This document shows positions 51,544-61,136 of a DNA stretch of 64,000 nt, piece after piece. The notes beneath the pieces are model-generated. The model was not told the DNA's origin. It ran no database searches and was given only the letters and a program-made list of their open reading frames with translations. Source of the DNA: Sinimarinibacterium sp. NLF-5-8 (lineage in GTDB: Bacteria; Pseudomonadota; Gammaproteobacteria; Nevskiales; Nevskiaceae); contig NZ_CP048030.1 in the NCBI RefSeq assembly GCF_010092425.1, forward strand, positions 2,987,501 to 3,051,500, written 5' to 3'. The stretch's first letter is position 1. Each line of letters starts with the position of its first letter. A program made the position numbers and the translations under genes.

Positions 51544-52575
51544 ATGTTGCAAAAAAACAAATCATCAAAAGTTCTGGCCGTTGCGTTGTTGGCGATGGCC
51601 GCTGCGCCTGCGGTGCAGGCGCGTGATGTGATTCAGATTGCCGGGTCGTCCACGGTGTTGCCGTTTGCGAGCATCGTGGCCGAGGAGTTTGGTCAGGCGT
51701 TCGTGCAGTTCCGTCCGCCGGTGGTGGCGTCGGGCGGTTCCAGCGGCGGTTTGCGTCAGTTCTGTCAGGGCGTGGGTGATAACACCATCGACATTGCCAA
51801 CAGTTCGCGCCCGATCAAACCGGCAGAAGTGGACGATTGCGCCAAGGCGGGCGTCAAGCAGATTTTGCAAGTCAAGGTCGGGTATGACGGCATCGTGTTC
51901 GCGTCGCGTGCCGACCGTGCGCGCTTTGCGTTGACGCCGCAGCAGGTGTTTGCGGCGGCTGCCGAGCAGATTCCGCAGGACGGCAAGCTGGTCAAGAACC
52001 CGTACACGCGCTGGTCGCAGATTGATAAATCCTTGCCCGATCAAGAGATCGTGCTGGTGATTCCTGCCGCCAACCACGGCACCCGCGAGGTGTTTGAAGA
52101 AAAGGTGATCTTCCCCGGTTGCAACACCTATCCGGTGTTCAAGGCGTTGGAAGGCGATGCCAACAAGGCGGCCTGCGCCAAGCTGCGTCAGGATGGCCGC
52201 ATCATCGAAATCGCCGGGGATTACACCGAAACGCTGGCGCGTTTGCAGGCACAGCCGGAAGCGGTGGGCGTGTTCGGTTTGAGCTTTTACGAACAGAACC
52301 GCGACCGTCTGGTGGTGGCGACCGTCAACGGCGTGACGCCGAGCCTCGATACGGTGCTCGATGGCCGCTATCCGGTGTCGCGTCCGCTGTACTTCTACGT
52401 CAAGGGTGAACACATCGGTCTGGTGCCGGGTTTGGCGCAGTACGCCGAATACTTCATCAGTGATGCGGTGTCGGGCGGCGGTAGCCCGTTGGAGTCTGCC
52501 GGTTTGATCCCGCTGGGCGATGACGAGCGTGCGCAGGTGCTGGCCGATTTCAAAGCCCGCAAGATCGTGAAGTGA
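51544..52575 (+). CDS. pstS: Phosphate ABC transporter substrate-binding protein
   Basis: A 343-residue periplasmic phosphate-binding protein. ATG 51544 behind AAGGAG is followed by signal peptide VLAVALLAMAAAPAVQA. Phosphate-contact motifs AGSSTVLPF and ASGGSSGGLRQF are typical of PstS. It is the first gene of pstSCAB-phoU and delivers phosphate to PstCA. Confidence 0.95.
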   Translation: MLQKNKSSKVLAVALLAMAAAPAVQARDVIQIAGSSTVLPFASIVAEEFGQAFVQFRPPVVASGGSSGGLRQFCQGVGDNTIDIANSSRPIKPAEVDDCAKAGVKQILQVKVGYDGIVFASRADRARFALTPQQVFAAAAEQIPQDGKLVKNPYTRWSQIDKSLPDQEIVLVIPAANHGTREVFEEKVIFPGCNTYPVFKALEGDANKAACAKLRQDGRIIEIAGDYTETLARLQAQPEAVGVFGLSFYEQNRDRLVVATVNGVTPSLDTVLDGRYPVSRPLYFYVKGEHIGLVPGLAQYAEYFISDAVSGGGSPLESAGLIPLGDDERAQVLADFKARKIVK

Positions 52576-52588
52576 GCGGACGCGCGCA

Positions 52589-53992
52589 ATGAGCGTGGAT
52601 GAACCTTTCAGCAACACGATGGTGATCGCGGCATTGTTGGGCGCGGTGGCGCTGGCGTATCAGCTTGGGCTGCGTCGCAGCCGCGCGCTGGTCACGCCCG
52701 GTGCCACTGCGCGCGGCACCGCGTTGCATTCGCGCCCCAGCTATTACGGCGCATGGACGGCGCTGTGGGCGGCATTGCCTGCACTGGCGGTACTGGCGGT
52801 GTGGAGCATCGCCGAGCCGCAGTTGTTGCGCAGTGCGGTGCTTGCAGAACTGCCCGCGACGGCCACGATGACGGTGCCGCAACAAGATGCGGTGTTGCGG
52901 CGCGTTCAGGCCATTGCGTCAGGAAAAATCGACCCGGCCAGCGCGGCTGCGGAGGAATCCGCCGCTGCGTTGCGCGGGCAACGTCTGCACGCACAAGCAC
53001 AGTTGGGCAAGTTGGGCGTGACGATGCTGTTCGCCATTGGCGGATTGCTCTATGCGCGCCGTCGCATCCGCGCTGATCTGCGCGCGCGCAATCAGGTGGA
53101 GCGGGTCATTCGCATCGGTCTGGTGCTGTGTTCCGGCATCGCCATTTTGACCACGCTGGGGATCGTGCTGTCGATGCTCAGTGAGGCGTTGCGCTTTTTC
53201 AGTTTCGTCAGTCCGCTGGACTTTTTCTTTGGCACCCGCTGGGAGCCGCGCTTCAGCAGCGTGGGTACGGGTGAGGTCGGGCATTTTGGCCTGTTGCCGC
53301 TGCTGGCCGGGACGCTGATGGTCAGTGCGATTGCGCTGATGGTGGCGGTGCCGATGGGCTTGATGACGGCGATCTATCTGGCCGAATACGCACCCGCAAA
53401 ACTGCGCGCGTTTGCCAAGCCGGTGATCGAAGTGTTGGCGGGCATTCCGACCATCGTCTACGGCGTGTTGGCGCTGATGACGGTGGGGCCGTTTTTATCC
53501 GCGCTGGGTGCGTGGCTGGGCGTGGATGTTCGCGCCACCAGCGCACTCACTGCGGGACTGGTCATGGGGGTGATGATTATTCCCTTCGTGTCGTCGCTGT
53601 CGGACGACATCATCACCCAGGTGCCGCGCGGTTTGCGTGACGGCGCGCTGGGACTGGGCGCAACGCGCTCAGAAACCATCCGCAACGTGGTGTTACCCGC
53701 CGCGCTGCCGGGCATCGTCGGCGCGTTTTTGCTCGCCGGCAGTCGCGCGATTGGCGAAACCATGATCGTGGTGCTGGCCGCTGGCAATAGCCCGCTGCTG
53801 CATGGCAATCCGTTTGAGGCGGTATCGACCGTCACCGTGTCCATCGTCAATCAATTGACCGGCGATACCGACTTTGCCAGTCCGCAATCGCTGGTGGCGT
53901 TTGCGCTGGGACTGACGCTGTTCGTCATCACGCTGGCGCTCAACGTGGTGGCACTGCACATCGTCCGCAAATACCGTGAGCAATACGAATGA
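52589..53992 (+). CDS. pstC: Phosphate ABC transporter permease PstC, long form
   Basis: A 467-residue permease, longer than the roughly 320-residue E. coli protein because of an N-terminal extension with extra spans and a loop (residues about 1-200), as in Pseudomonas. The core permease contains the coupling loop (LGLGATRSETIRNVVLPAALP). It forms the channel with PstA, and its end overlaps the pstA start. Confidence 0.93.
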   Translation: MSVDEPFSNTMVIAALLGAVALAYQLGLRRSRALVTPGATARGTALHSRPSYYGAWTALWAALPALAVLAVWSIAEPQLLRSAVLAELPATATMTVPQQDAVLRRVQAIASGKIDPASAAAEESAAALRGQRLHAQAQLGKLGVTMLFAIGGLLYARRRIRADLRARNQVERVIRIGLVLCSGIAILTTLGIVLSMLSEALRFFSFVSPLDFFFGTRWEPRFSSVGTGEVGHFGLLPLLAGTLMVSAIALMVAVPMGLMTAIYLAEYAPAKLRAFAKPVIEVLAGIPTIVYGVLALMTVGPFLSALGAWLGVDVRATSALTAGLVMGVMIIPFVSSLSDDIITQVPRGLRDGALGLGATRSETIRNVVLPAALPGIVGAFLLAGSRAIGETMIVVLAAGNSPLLHGNPFEAVSTVTVSIVNQLTGDTDFASPQSLVAFALGLTLFVITLALNVVALHIVRKYREQYE

Positions 53993-55353
53993 GCACTTCT
54001 GTCTCTCATCAACAGACGCTGGATGCGGCAGCGCGCACGCAGCGCCTTCGGAATACCTTGCTGCGTCGGCATCGCGCCGAAAAAACCTTCCGCGCATTGG
54101 GGCTGACGGCGGTACTGCTGGCGCTGGCCTGCGTGGCGGTGCTGCTGACCACCATCATCGCGCGCGGTCTGCCCGCGTTCTGGCAATCCACGCTGACGCT
54201 GGACGTGTACTTTGACCCGACGCTCATCAAGGTCAGCCCCGCGCCGCAACGCCGCGCCGATGAAAGCGCAGGTGCGTTCAACCAGCGCCACATGGACTGG
54301 CAGAGCGAACTGGCGATGGTCAACTGGAACCGGCTGCTGGAGGACAGCGTGATTGCGCGTGATCCCGCACTGGCCGCGCAGCGCCGCGAGGTGCGCGCGC
54401 TGTTTGCCAGCGCCGAACGCTACACGCTGCGCGACCGCGTGATGGCCGATCCGGCCATCATCGGCCAGACCGCGCGCATGAAGTTGCTTACCGATGCCAA
54501 CGTGGACGTGTGGCTGCGCGGCAATATTGATCGCAGCCTGCCCGACGCGCAGCAACAATTGCCCCGCGCGGTGCGTGAACTGGCGGATCGGTTGCACGCC
54601 GAAGGGGTGATTGCGCTGCGCTTCAACACCACGCTGTTCAGCCGCGCCGACTCACGCAGTTCACCCGCCTCCGCAGGCTTGCTGGGCGCGCTGGTCGGTT
54701 CGCTGTACATGATGCTGATCGTGTTGCTGGTGGCGGTGCCGGTGGGCGTGGCCAGCGCGGTGTATCTGGAAGAATTTGCGCCGCGCAACCGCATCACCGA
54801 TCTGATCGAAATCAACATCAACAACCTCGCCGCCGTGCCGTCCATCGTCTTCGGTTTGCTGGGCGCGGCGATCTTTATCAACTGGATCAAGCTGCCGCTG
54901 TCGGCGTCGCTGGTCGGCGGGCTGGTGCTGAGTTTGATGACGCTGCCCACCGTCATCATCACCAGTCGCGCCGCGCTCAAGGCGGTGCCGCCGTCGATCC
55001 GTCAGGCCGCGCTCGGCATTGGCGCGTCCAAGGTGCAAACCGTGTTTCACCATGTTTTGCCGCTGGCGCGTCCCGGTATTCTCACCGGCGCGATCATCGG
55101 CGTGGCGCAGGCGCTGGGTGAAACCGCGCCGCTGCTGCTGATCGGCATGAGTGCTTTTGTGGCCGAAGTCCCGGCCACGCCGCTCGATCCGTCCAGCGCG
55201 CTGCCGGTGCAGGTGTTCCTGTGGCAAGGCAACGAGCTGCGCAACTTCTTTGAGGCGCGCACGTTTGCCGCCATCCTCGTGCTGCTGGGGTTGATGGTCA
55301 CGCTCAACGCGCTCGCCATTGCCCTGCGCCGCAAGTTTGAAATCCGCTGGTAA
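53989..55353 (+). CDS. pstA: Phosphate ABC transporter permease PstA, long form
   Basis: A 454-residue permease with a large soluble insertion between the first span (about residues 37-60) and the permease core (from about residue 225). The coupling loop reads [21 protein letters not shown]. It starts within the pstC stop (ATGA overlap), so expression is coupled. The extra domain is periplasmic by topology and of unknown function. Confidence 0.93.
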   Translation: MSTSVSHQQTLDAAARTQRLRNTLLRRHRAEKTFRALGLTAVLLALACVAVLLTTIIARGLPAFWQSTLTLDVYFDPTLIKVSPAPQRRADESAGAFNQRHMDWQSELAMVNWNRLLEDSVIARDPALAAQRREVRALFASAERYTLRDRVMADPAIIGQTARMKLLTDANVDVWLRGNIDRSLPDAQQQLPRAVRELADRLHAEGVIALRFNTTLFSRADSRSSPASAGLLGALVGSLYMMLIVLLVAVPVGVASAVYLEEFAPRNRITDLIEININNLAAVPSIVFGLLGAAIFINWIKLPLSASLVGGLVLSLMTLPTVIITSRAALKAVPPSIRQAALGIGASKVQTVFHHVLPLARPGILTGAIIGVAQALGETAPLLLIGMSAFVAEVPATPLDPSSALPVQVFLWQGNELRNFFEARTFAAILVLLGLMVTLNALAIALRRKFEIRW

Positions 55354-55358
55354 TTGAT

Positions 55359-56183
55359 ATGACTTCTGCCAACACGCCCAAATCCAAAACCTTTGAGGTG
55401 CCGCGCCGCGTGGTCACGCCGCCTGCCGCAGCCAAAATCAGCGCGCGCGACGTGCAGGTGTTCTACGGCCAAACCGAAGCCATCAAAGGCGTCAGTCTCG
55501 ACATCCTCAACAACGAGGTGATCGCCTTCATTGGCCCTTCTGGCTGCGGCAAGTCCACGTTTCTGCGCACGCTCAATCGCATGAACGACACCATTGACGG
55601 CTGCCGCGTGCAGGGCACCGTGACGCTGGATGGTGAGGACATTTACGACCCGTCGCTGGACGTGGTGCTGCTGCGCGCGCGCGTCGGCATCGTGTTTCAG
55701 AAACCCAATCCGTTTCCCAAGTCGATCTACGACAACATCGCCTACGGGCCGCGCATTCACGGGCTGGTCGATCACCGCTCGGAACTCGACGAGATCGTCG
55801 AACAAAGCCTGCGCCGCGCGGGTTTGTGGAGCGAGGTCAAAGACCGCCTGCATCAACCCGGCACCGGATTGTCGGGCGGTCAGCAGCAGCGCCTGTGCAT
55901 CGCGCGCGCGATTGCGGTGAGTCCCGAGGTGATTCTGATGGACGAACCCTGCTCGGCGCTCGATCCGATTGCCACCGCCAAGATCGAAGAACTGATCGGC
56001 GAACTGGCCGCGCAGTACACCATCGTCATCGTCACTCACTCGATGCAGCAGGCCGCGCGCGTCTCGCATCGCACCGCCTACTTTCATCTGGGCAAGCTGA
56101 TCGAAGTCAACGCCACCGACAAGGTATTCACCCAGCCCGATCACGAGTTGACCGAGGCGTACATCACAGGCCGCTTCGGCTAA
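55359..56183 (+). CDS. pstB: Phosphate ABC transporter ATP-binding protein
   Basis: A 274-residue ATPase driving phosphate import. Walker [10 protein letters not shown], signature [14 protein letters not shown], Walker [13 protein letters not shown]. It follows pstA by 5 nt and also takes part in signalling to PhoR via PhoU. Confidence 0.98.
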   Translation: MTSANTPKSKTFEVPRRVVTPPAAAKISARDVQVFYGQTEAIKGVSLDILNNEVIAFIGPSGCGKSTFLRTLNRMNDTIDGCRVQGTVTLDGEDIYDPSLDVVLLRARVGIVFQKPNPFPKSIYDNIAYGPRIHGLVDHRSELDEIVEQSLRRAGLWSEVKDRLHQPGTGLSGGQQQRLCIARAIAVSPEVILMDEPCSALDPIATAKIEELIGELAAQYTIVIVTHSMQQAARVSHRTAYFHLGKLIEVNATDKVFTQPDHELTEAYITGRFG

Positions 56184-56203
56184 GAGCTGACAGGACATTC
56201 AAC

Positions 56204-56920
56204 ATGACGACTCCCGGAATTGCCGCACACACCAGCAGCCAGTTCAGCGCCGAGCTGGACGACATGCGCCAGCACGTCCTCACGATGGGCGGGCTGGTGG
56301 AACAACAACTGGAACTCGCAGTGCGCGCGCTGATCGAATCCGACGCCGATCTGGCGCTGGAAGTGGCCGCCAGCGAACAGAAGGTCAACGACTTTGAAAC
56401 CTTCATCGACGACGAATGCGCGCGCATCCTCGCGCGGCGGCAACCCACCGCCAGCGATCTGCGGCTGGTCTACGCCATCATCAAAACCATCACCGATCTG
56501 GAACGCATGGGCGATGAGTCCAACAAGATCGCGCGCATGGCGGTCAGCCTCGCCCATCAAGGGCTACCGGGGATGGAAACCGTGGCGATCCAGCATCTTG
56601 CACGTCACGTCATTCAAATGGTGCATGACGCGCTCGACGCACTCGCCCGCATGGACGCCGACGCCGCACTCGCCACCGCGCGCGCCGACCAGACCGTTGA
56701 CCGCGAATACGAAGCCCTGCTGCGCCAGTGCATCACCTTCATGATGGAAGACCCGCGCAGCATCCGCCGCGTGATGGACATCATCTGGAGCGTGCGCGCC
56801 CTCGAACGCATCGGCGACCACGCGCGCAACATCGCCGAATACGTCATCTACTACGTCAAAGGCCGCGACGTGCGGCATGTGTCGATGGATGAAATGGAGC
56901 GGGCGGTGAAGGGGCGGTGA
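56204..56920 (+). CDS. phoU: Phosphate transport regulator PhoU
   Basis: A 238-residue protein of two three-helix PhoU repeats (about residues 15-110 and 120-220), with acidic metal-binding patterns E..ERMGDESNKIAR and ALERIGDHARNIAEYV. PhoU dampens the PhoR kinase when phosphate is plentiful. It is the last gene of the operon, 20 nt after pstB. Confidence 0.97.
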   Translation: MTTPGIAAHTSSQFSAELDDMRQHVLTMGGLVEQQLELAVRALIESDADLALEVAASEQKVNDFETFIDDECARILARRQPTASDLRLVYAIIKTITDLERMGDESNKIARMAVSLAHQGLPGMETVAIQHLARHVIQMVHDALDALARMDADAALATARADQTVDREYEALLRQCITFMMEDPRSIRRVMDIIWSVRALERIGDHARNIAEYVIYYVKGRDVRHVSMDEMERAVKGR

Positions 56921-57025
56921 GGGGGGCGATTAGTGGTTGTTTTGCGCGCGCATCCCCCATAGGCAAAATCAACTACAACCCTCCTCACAGGCGTGCGTTA
57001 GCATCTGCCGATGACGGAGGGGTTC

Positions 57026-59437
57026 ATGAACGTTCAAAAACAGAGGCTTGCGCGTGCGGTGTTGTTGTCGGGGGCGCTGCTGACGGCCTGTGGGTCGAGC
57101 AGCGAAGTGAGCAACATCCAGACTGCCGGTGCGCCGGTCATCGAGGTGATGTCCAACCGCGCTGATCTCATCAGCGGTGGCGATGCGCTGGTGGAACTGC
57201 GCGTCGCCGAAGATGCGTCCTTGCAGGATTTGCGCGTCACGCTCAACGGCACTGACATCAGCACGGCCTTTGCGCGCCGTGCCAATGGGCGCGTGATGGG
57301 CTTGGTCGAAGGATTGCGGGTGGGCGACAACACGCTGACCGCGCGCGTGGGCGGTGCGCAATCCAGCCGCAGCATTCGCAATCATCCCAACGAAGGGCCG
57401 ATTTTTTCGCGTCCCGAAATCAAGCGCCTGCGCTGTCAGGACACCGCCACCGACGTGCATTGCAATCAGCCGCCGGAATACACCTTTTTGTACAAACCGG
57501 CTGGCCCGCTGTCGGGCGGGGTCACGCAAGCCTTGACGCCGGAAACACTGACGACGCTGCTGCAAGGTTTGGCAGGCGGACAGGAAGGCATCCAGGGTTT
57601 GCTGGAAGGCGTGTTGAGCGACCTGTCGCAAGACGTGCTGAACGGCGCAGTGGTGCGCGTGGGCGTGGCCTTGCAGCCCTACGACCCGGAAAATCCGCCC
57701 GATGACGTGGCGATGACCACCACGCAAACCGGCGAAACCGTCCCTTTTATCGTGCGGATGGAACGCGGCTATCAGGATCGTGACCAGTACAAGATTCTGA
57801 CCTTGTTCAACCCCGACGCACCGTGGGAGCCGTGGGCACCGCAGCCGCAATGGAACGGCAAAATGCTCGTCACGCACGGCGGCAATTGCGGCGCCAAATA
57901 CACACCCGGCAACGCGCCGCTGGACGATTATTCCGGCACCTTTGGCGATCTGCCGCTGATCGAGGCCAGCTACATCTACGCGCTGGGCAAGGGCTATGCG
58001 GTGATGTCCACCGCGCTGGCGAATACCGGGCATAACTGCGACGTGGCGCTGAACGCCGAGTCGATCATGATGGCCAAGGAACGCTTTGTGGAGCAGTATG
58101 GCCCGCTGCGCTACACCATCGGCACCGGCTGTTCGGGCGGCTCGATTGCGCAGGCCACCATCGCCAACGCTTATCCCGGTCTGTATCAGGGCTTGCTGAC
58201 CATGTGCGCCTATCCGGATTCGTTGTCCGCAGGTTTGCAGTTTGCCGATCTGCATTTGATGCGCCATTACTTTGAAGAACCGAGCCGCTGGGGCACCGGC
58301 GTGATCTGGCTGCCCACGCACTGGGGGCTGGTGGAAGGCCATCTGACGCACCTCAACGCCATCGTTGCCGACGAAGGGCTGTTCAAGGACGCCACCCGCG
58401 TCACCGGCACCTGCTGGGGCGACGACACTTACGATCCCGTCACCAATCCCACCGGCCAGCGTTGCGGCATTCTGGAATGGATTCCACACATCCTTGGCCA
58501 GCGCCCGCCCGAAGTCTGGTCAGACATCGAACAACAGGTCGGCTACGGTTTCACTGGCATCCCGCTGGGCAACGTCGGCGTGCAATACGGCCTCAACCTG
58601 CTGCGTACCGGCCTCATCACCCCGGCGATGTTCGTCGATCTCAACGTCAAGATCGGCGGACTGGACGTGGATATCCAGCCGCAAGTCGCGCGCACCAAGG
58701 CCGACCCGCTGGCCGTTGCCAACGCCTATCGCAGCGGCATGATCAACATGGCCAACAACCTCGACACCGTGGCGATCATCAACTTCGTCGGCCCCGATCC
58801 CGGCATCGCGCACGATTCCGTGCACGCGTGGTGGGTGCGCTGGCGTCTGGAACGCGAGCATGGCAACAACCACAACCACGTCATGTGGGCAGGCCCGATT
58901 CCGCTGCTGGGCGATTTGCAGTTCGTCTACAAAGGGCTGGACGCGATGGACGAATGGCTGGCCGGGGTGGAGGCCGACACCTCCGATACGCCGATCACCG
59001 AAAAACTCGCGCGCGCACGTCCCAGCAACGTGCAGGACTCCTGCTCACTGGCCGACGGCCAGCGCGTGCCGTTGGAACAATGCGTCGATTTACTCGAAAA
59101 GGTCTACGCCTACGGCACCCCGCGCACCGTGGCGGGCGATACCCACACCGCCGACAACTTTGACTGCGTGTTGAAGCCGCTGGATCGCAACGACGACTAC
59201 GGCCTGCTGACGATCTTTACCGACGCGCAATGGGCGCAGCTCGAAGAAACCTTCCCCGATGGTGTTTGCGACTACACCCAACCCGGCATGGGCAAACAAA
59301 GCACCGTCTCATGGCTGCGCTACCGCGACGACAGCGGCCGCATGATCGTCGGCGGCGAGCCTCTGCCGCCCCCGCCCGCGCATTCCGCAACCGGCACGCA
59401 GGGGGTTGGATTCAACTATCCGGTGCGGGATCGGTGA
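57026..59437 (+). CDS. Secreted lipoprotein, alpha/beta-hydrolase-like (DUF6351-type)
   Basis: An 803-residue protein from ATG 57026 behind GGAGGGG, with a lipoprotein signal (AVLLSGALLTAC). A short N-terminal beta domain (to about residue 110) is followed by a large catalytic-like region with the nucleophile elbow GTGCSGGS near residue 370, GKMLVTHGGNCG, and several Cys that may form disulfides. This pattern resembles DUF6351 proteins related to tannases and polyester hydrolases. The reaction is unknown. It is next to the Pho regulon but shows no Pho box. Confidence 0.72.
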   Translation: MNVQKQRLARAVLLSGALLTACGSSSEVSNIQTAGAPVIEVMSNRADLISGGDALVELRVAEDASLQDLRVTLNGTDISTAFARRANGRVMGLVEGLRVGDNTLTARVGGAQSSRSIRNHPNEGPIFSRPEIKRLRCQDTATDVHCNQPPEYTFLYKPAGPLSGGVTQALTPETLTTLLQGLAGGQEGIQGLLEGVLSDLSQDVLNGAVVRVGVALQPYDPENPPDDVAMTTTQTGETVPFIVRMERGYQDRDQYKILTLFNPDAPWEPWAPQPQWNGKMLVTHGGNCGAKYTPGNAPLDDYSGTFGDLPLIEASYIYALGKGYAVMSTALANTGHNCDVALNAESIMMAKERFVEQYGPLRYTIGTGCSGGSIAQATIANAYPGLYQGLLTMCAYPDSLSAGLQFADLHLMRHYFEEPSRWGTGVIWLPTHWGLVEGHLTHLNAIVADEGLFKDATRVTGTCWGDDTYDPVTNPTGQRCGILEWIPHILGQRPPEVWSDIEQQVGYGFTGIPLGNVGVQYGLNLLRTGLITPAMFVDLNVKIGGLDVDIQPQVARTKADPLAVANAYRSGMINMANNLDTVAIINFVGPDPGIAHDSVHAWWVRWRLEREHGNNHNHVMWAGPIPLLGDLQFVYKGLDAMDEWLAGVEADTSDTPITEKLARARPSNVQDSCSLADGQRVPLEQCVDLLEKVYAYGTPRTVAGDTHTADNFDCVLKPLDRNDDYGLLTIFTDAQWAQLEETFPDGVCDYTQPGMGKQSTVSWLRYRDDSGRMIVGGEPLPPPPAHSATGTQGVGFNYPVRDR

Positions 59438-59477
59438 AGGCGGTATTGCCGGTCGCCGGATGCTCTGGCAACACCCG

Positions 59478-59507
59478 ATGCCCCCGCCGTGTGCGGGGGC
59501 ATTTTCG
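59478..59507 (+). terminator. Rho-independent terminator
   Basis: ATGCCCCCGC (59478-59487) pairs with GCGGGGGCAT (59493-59502), followed by TTTTCG. It ends the hydrolase transcript before the quinone oxidoreductase gene. Confidence 0.82.
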
Positions 59508-59553
59508 TTCGGGCGCATAAAATGCGCGGCGTCGTTTGCCTACCGAGAATCCC

Positions 59554-60534
59554 ATGCCCGATTACGCCATTACCCTCGAACATCCCGGGGCCCCCGAGGT
59601 CATGCAGTGGCGCGCCATCGACGTGCCGCCGCCTGCTGCGGGTGAGGCGCGCGTGCGTCAGTACGCGGTGGGCGTGAATTTTATTGATCTCTACCAGCGC
59701 AGCGGGCTGTATCCGATCCCTTTGCCCGGCAGTCTCGGTTCAGAAGGCGCAGGCGTGGTCGAAGCAGTGGGCGCGGGCGTCACCGAGGTGGCGGTGGGCG
59801 ATCGCGTGGCGTATTGCAGCGGGCCGGTCGGGGCGTATGCACAGGTGCGCAATGTTCCGGCGGCGGTGCTGGTCAAGCTGCCCGATGCCATTGGTTTTGA
59901 AACGGCCGCGGCGATGATGCTCAAGGGGCTGACTGCGCAGTATTTGTTGCGCCAGACGTTTGTAGTGCAACCCGGTCAGACGATTCTGTTGCACGCCGCA
60001 GCGGGTGGCGTCGGGCAGATCGCCGTGCAGTGGGCGCGCGCGCTCGGCGCGGCCGTGATCGGCACCGTGGGCGGTGAGGCCAAGGCGGCGATGGCGCGCG
60101 CCCTGGGTTGTGATTTTGTGATTGATTACCGCCGTGAGGATGTGGCCGCGCGCGTGCGCGACATCACCCAGGGGCAGGGGGTGCCGGTGGTGTATGACGG
60201 CGTCGGCAAGGACACTTTTACCGCGTCGCTGGATTGCCTGGCCCCGCGCGGGCTGATGGTGAGTTTTGGCAACGCGTCCGGTGCGGTGCCGCCGGTGGCA
60301 CCGCTGGAGCTGACCGCGCGCGGGTCGCTGTATTTGACCCGGCCCACGCTGGCGCATTACATCGCCACGCGCGCGGCGCTGGCGGCGGCAGTCGCCGAGT
60401 TGTTTGCAGTGGTGCAAAGCGGTGCGGTGAAAATTGCGCCGCCCCGGGCCTATGCCCTGCAAGACGCCGCGCGCGCGCATATTGATCTGCAGGCGCGTCA
60501 AACCACGGGTTCGGTGGTGCTGCGCTGCGAATGA
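59554..60534 (+). CDS. qor: NADPH:quinone oxidoreductase, zinc-free MDR family
   Basis: A 326-residue medium-chain reductase, close to the 327 residues of E. coli QorA. The GroES-like N-terminal part begins MPDYAITLEHPGAPEVMQW, and the NADPH motif is AAAGGVGQIAVQWAR. It lacks the zinc ligands of alcohol dehydrogenases. It reduces quinones or other enones with NADPH in the cytoplasm. It is convergent with a VanZ-like gene 22 nt away. Confidence 0.93.
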   Translation: MPDYAITLEHPGAPEVMQWRAIDVPPPAAGEARVRQYAVGVNFIDLYQRSGLYPIPLPGSLGSEGAGVVEAVGAGVTEVAVGDRVAYCSGPVGAYAQVRNVPAAVLVKLPDAIGFETAAAMMLKGLTAQYLLRQTFVVQPGQTILLHAAAGGVGQIAVQWARALGAAVIGTVGGEAKAAMARALGCDFVIDYRREDVAARVRDITQGQGVPVVYDGVGKDTFTASLDCLAPRGLMVSFGNASGAVPPVAPLELTARGSLYLTRPTLAHYIATRAALAAAVAELFAVVQSGAVKIAPPRAYALQDAARAHIDLQARQTTGSVVLRCE

Positions 60535-60555
60535 GCCTTGCCGTCGCGCGCGCGG

Positions 60556-60918
60556 TTACTGCCCGCGACCACCCCGGCGCACATGCGGCCACAGCAGGCT
60601 GATGATCACGCCGCTGGTCACGCCAACGGTGTTGGCGAGCATGTCCATGGCTTCAAAGCTGCGCCACGGCAAAAAGTATTGAATACATTCGATGGCAACG
60701 CCCATGACCACCATCGCCAGCACCGCCAAAACCTGCCAGCGGCGACTTTTCTGGGCGAGTACCGCCAGGCAGCCGAGGATGGCGTAGCAGGCAAAGTGCG
60801 CCACTTTGTCGGACTGCTGGGGCAACTCGCTCATATTGGGCATGGGCAGCAGGGTCACGGCCGCCACGGTCACGATTGCGGCAATCCACAAGGGGCGGAA
60901 TAAAAAGCGCAGGGTCAT
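60556..60918 (-). CDS. VanZ-like membrane protein
   Basis: A 120-residue protein with four spans. VanZ-family features: LPMPNMSELPQQSDKVAHF with the conserved DKxxHF, and IECIQYFLPWRSFEAMDMLAN with E..Q...P.R.....D...N. Family members are linked to glycopeptide tolerance or envelope stress; the biochemical role is unknown. Confidence 0.88.
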   Translation of the reverse strand: MTLRFLFRPLWIAAIVTVAAVTLLPMPNMSELPQQSDKVAHFACYAILGCLAVLAQKSRRWQVLAVLAMVVMGVAIECIQYFLPWRSFEAMDMLANTVGVTSGVIISLLWPHVRRGGRGQ

Positions 60919-61136
60919 GCGGCAGGGGTATCCAGATCAGGCGGCGGGCGCGGCAGTGTACAGGCGCGCGCGGTGGCTGCGCAGACTCACCCCTTTGGGT
61001 GAAGTCCGAAGTGTCTGCAGCGTCCGACGATGCAGCAGCGCCCCGGCAGGCCGTGGGCGCGGTGCCGGTGTGCTGAAGGGACTGCATCGGCCAACGCAAA
61101 ATCAAATATCAAGCCAGTTCTTGAGGAGTCAATCAC

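Noticed and set aside
56969-58489. 506-codon minus-strand ORF opposite the secreted hydrolase
   Set aside because: Shadow of the plus-strand lipoprotein gene; no domain, and it spans that gene's promoter region.
60919-61136. Riboswitch or Fur box upstream of the TonB receptor
   Set aside because: No cobalamin-type conserved boxes or AT-rich 19-bp Fur palindrome are visible.
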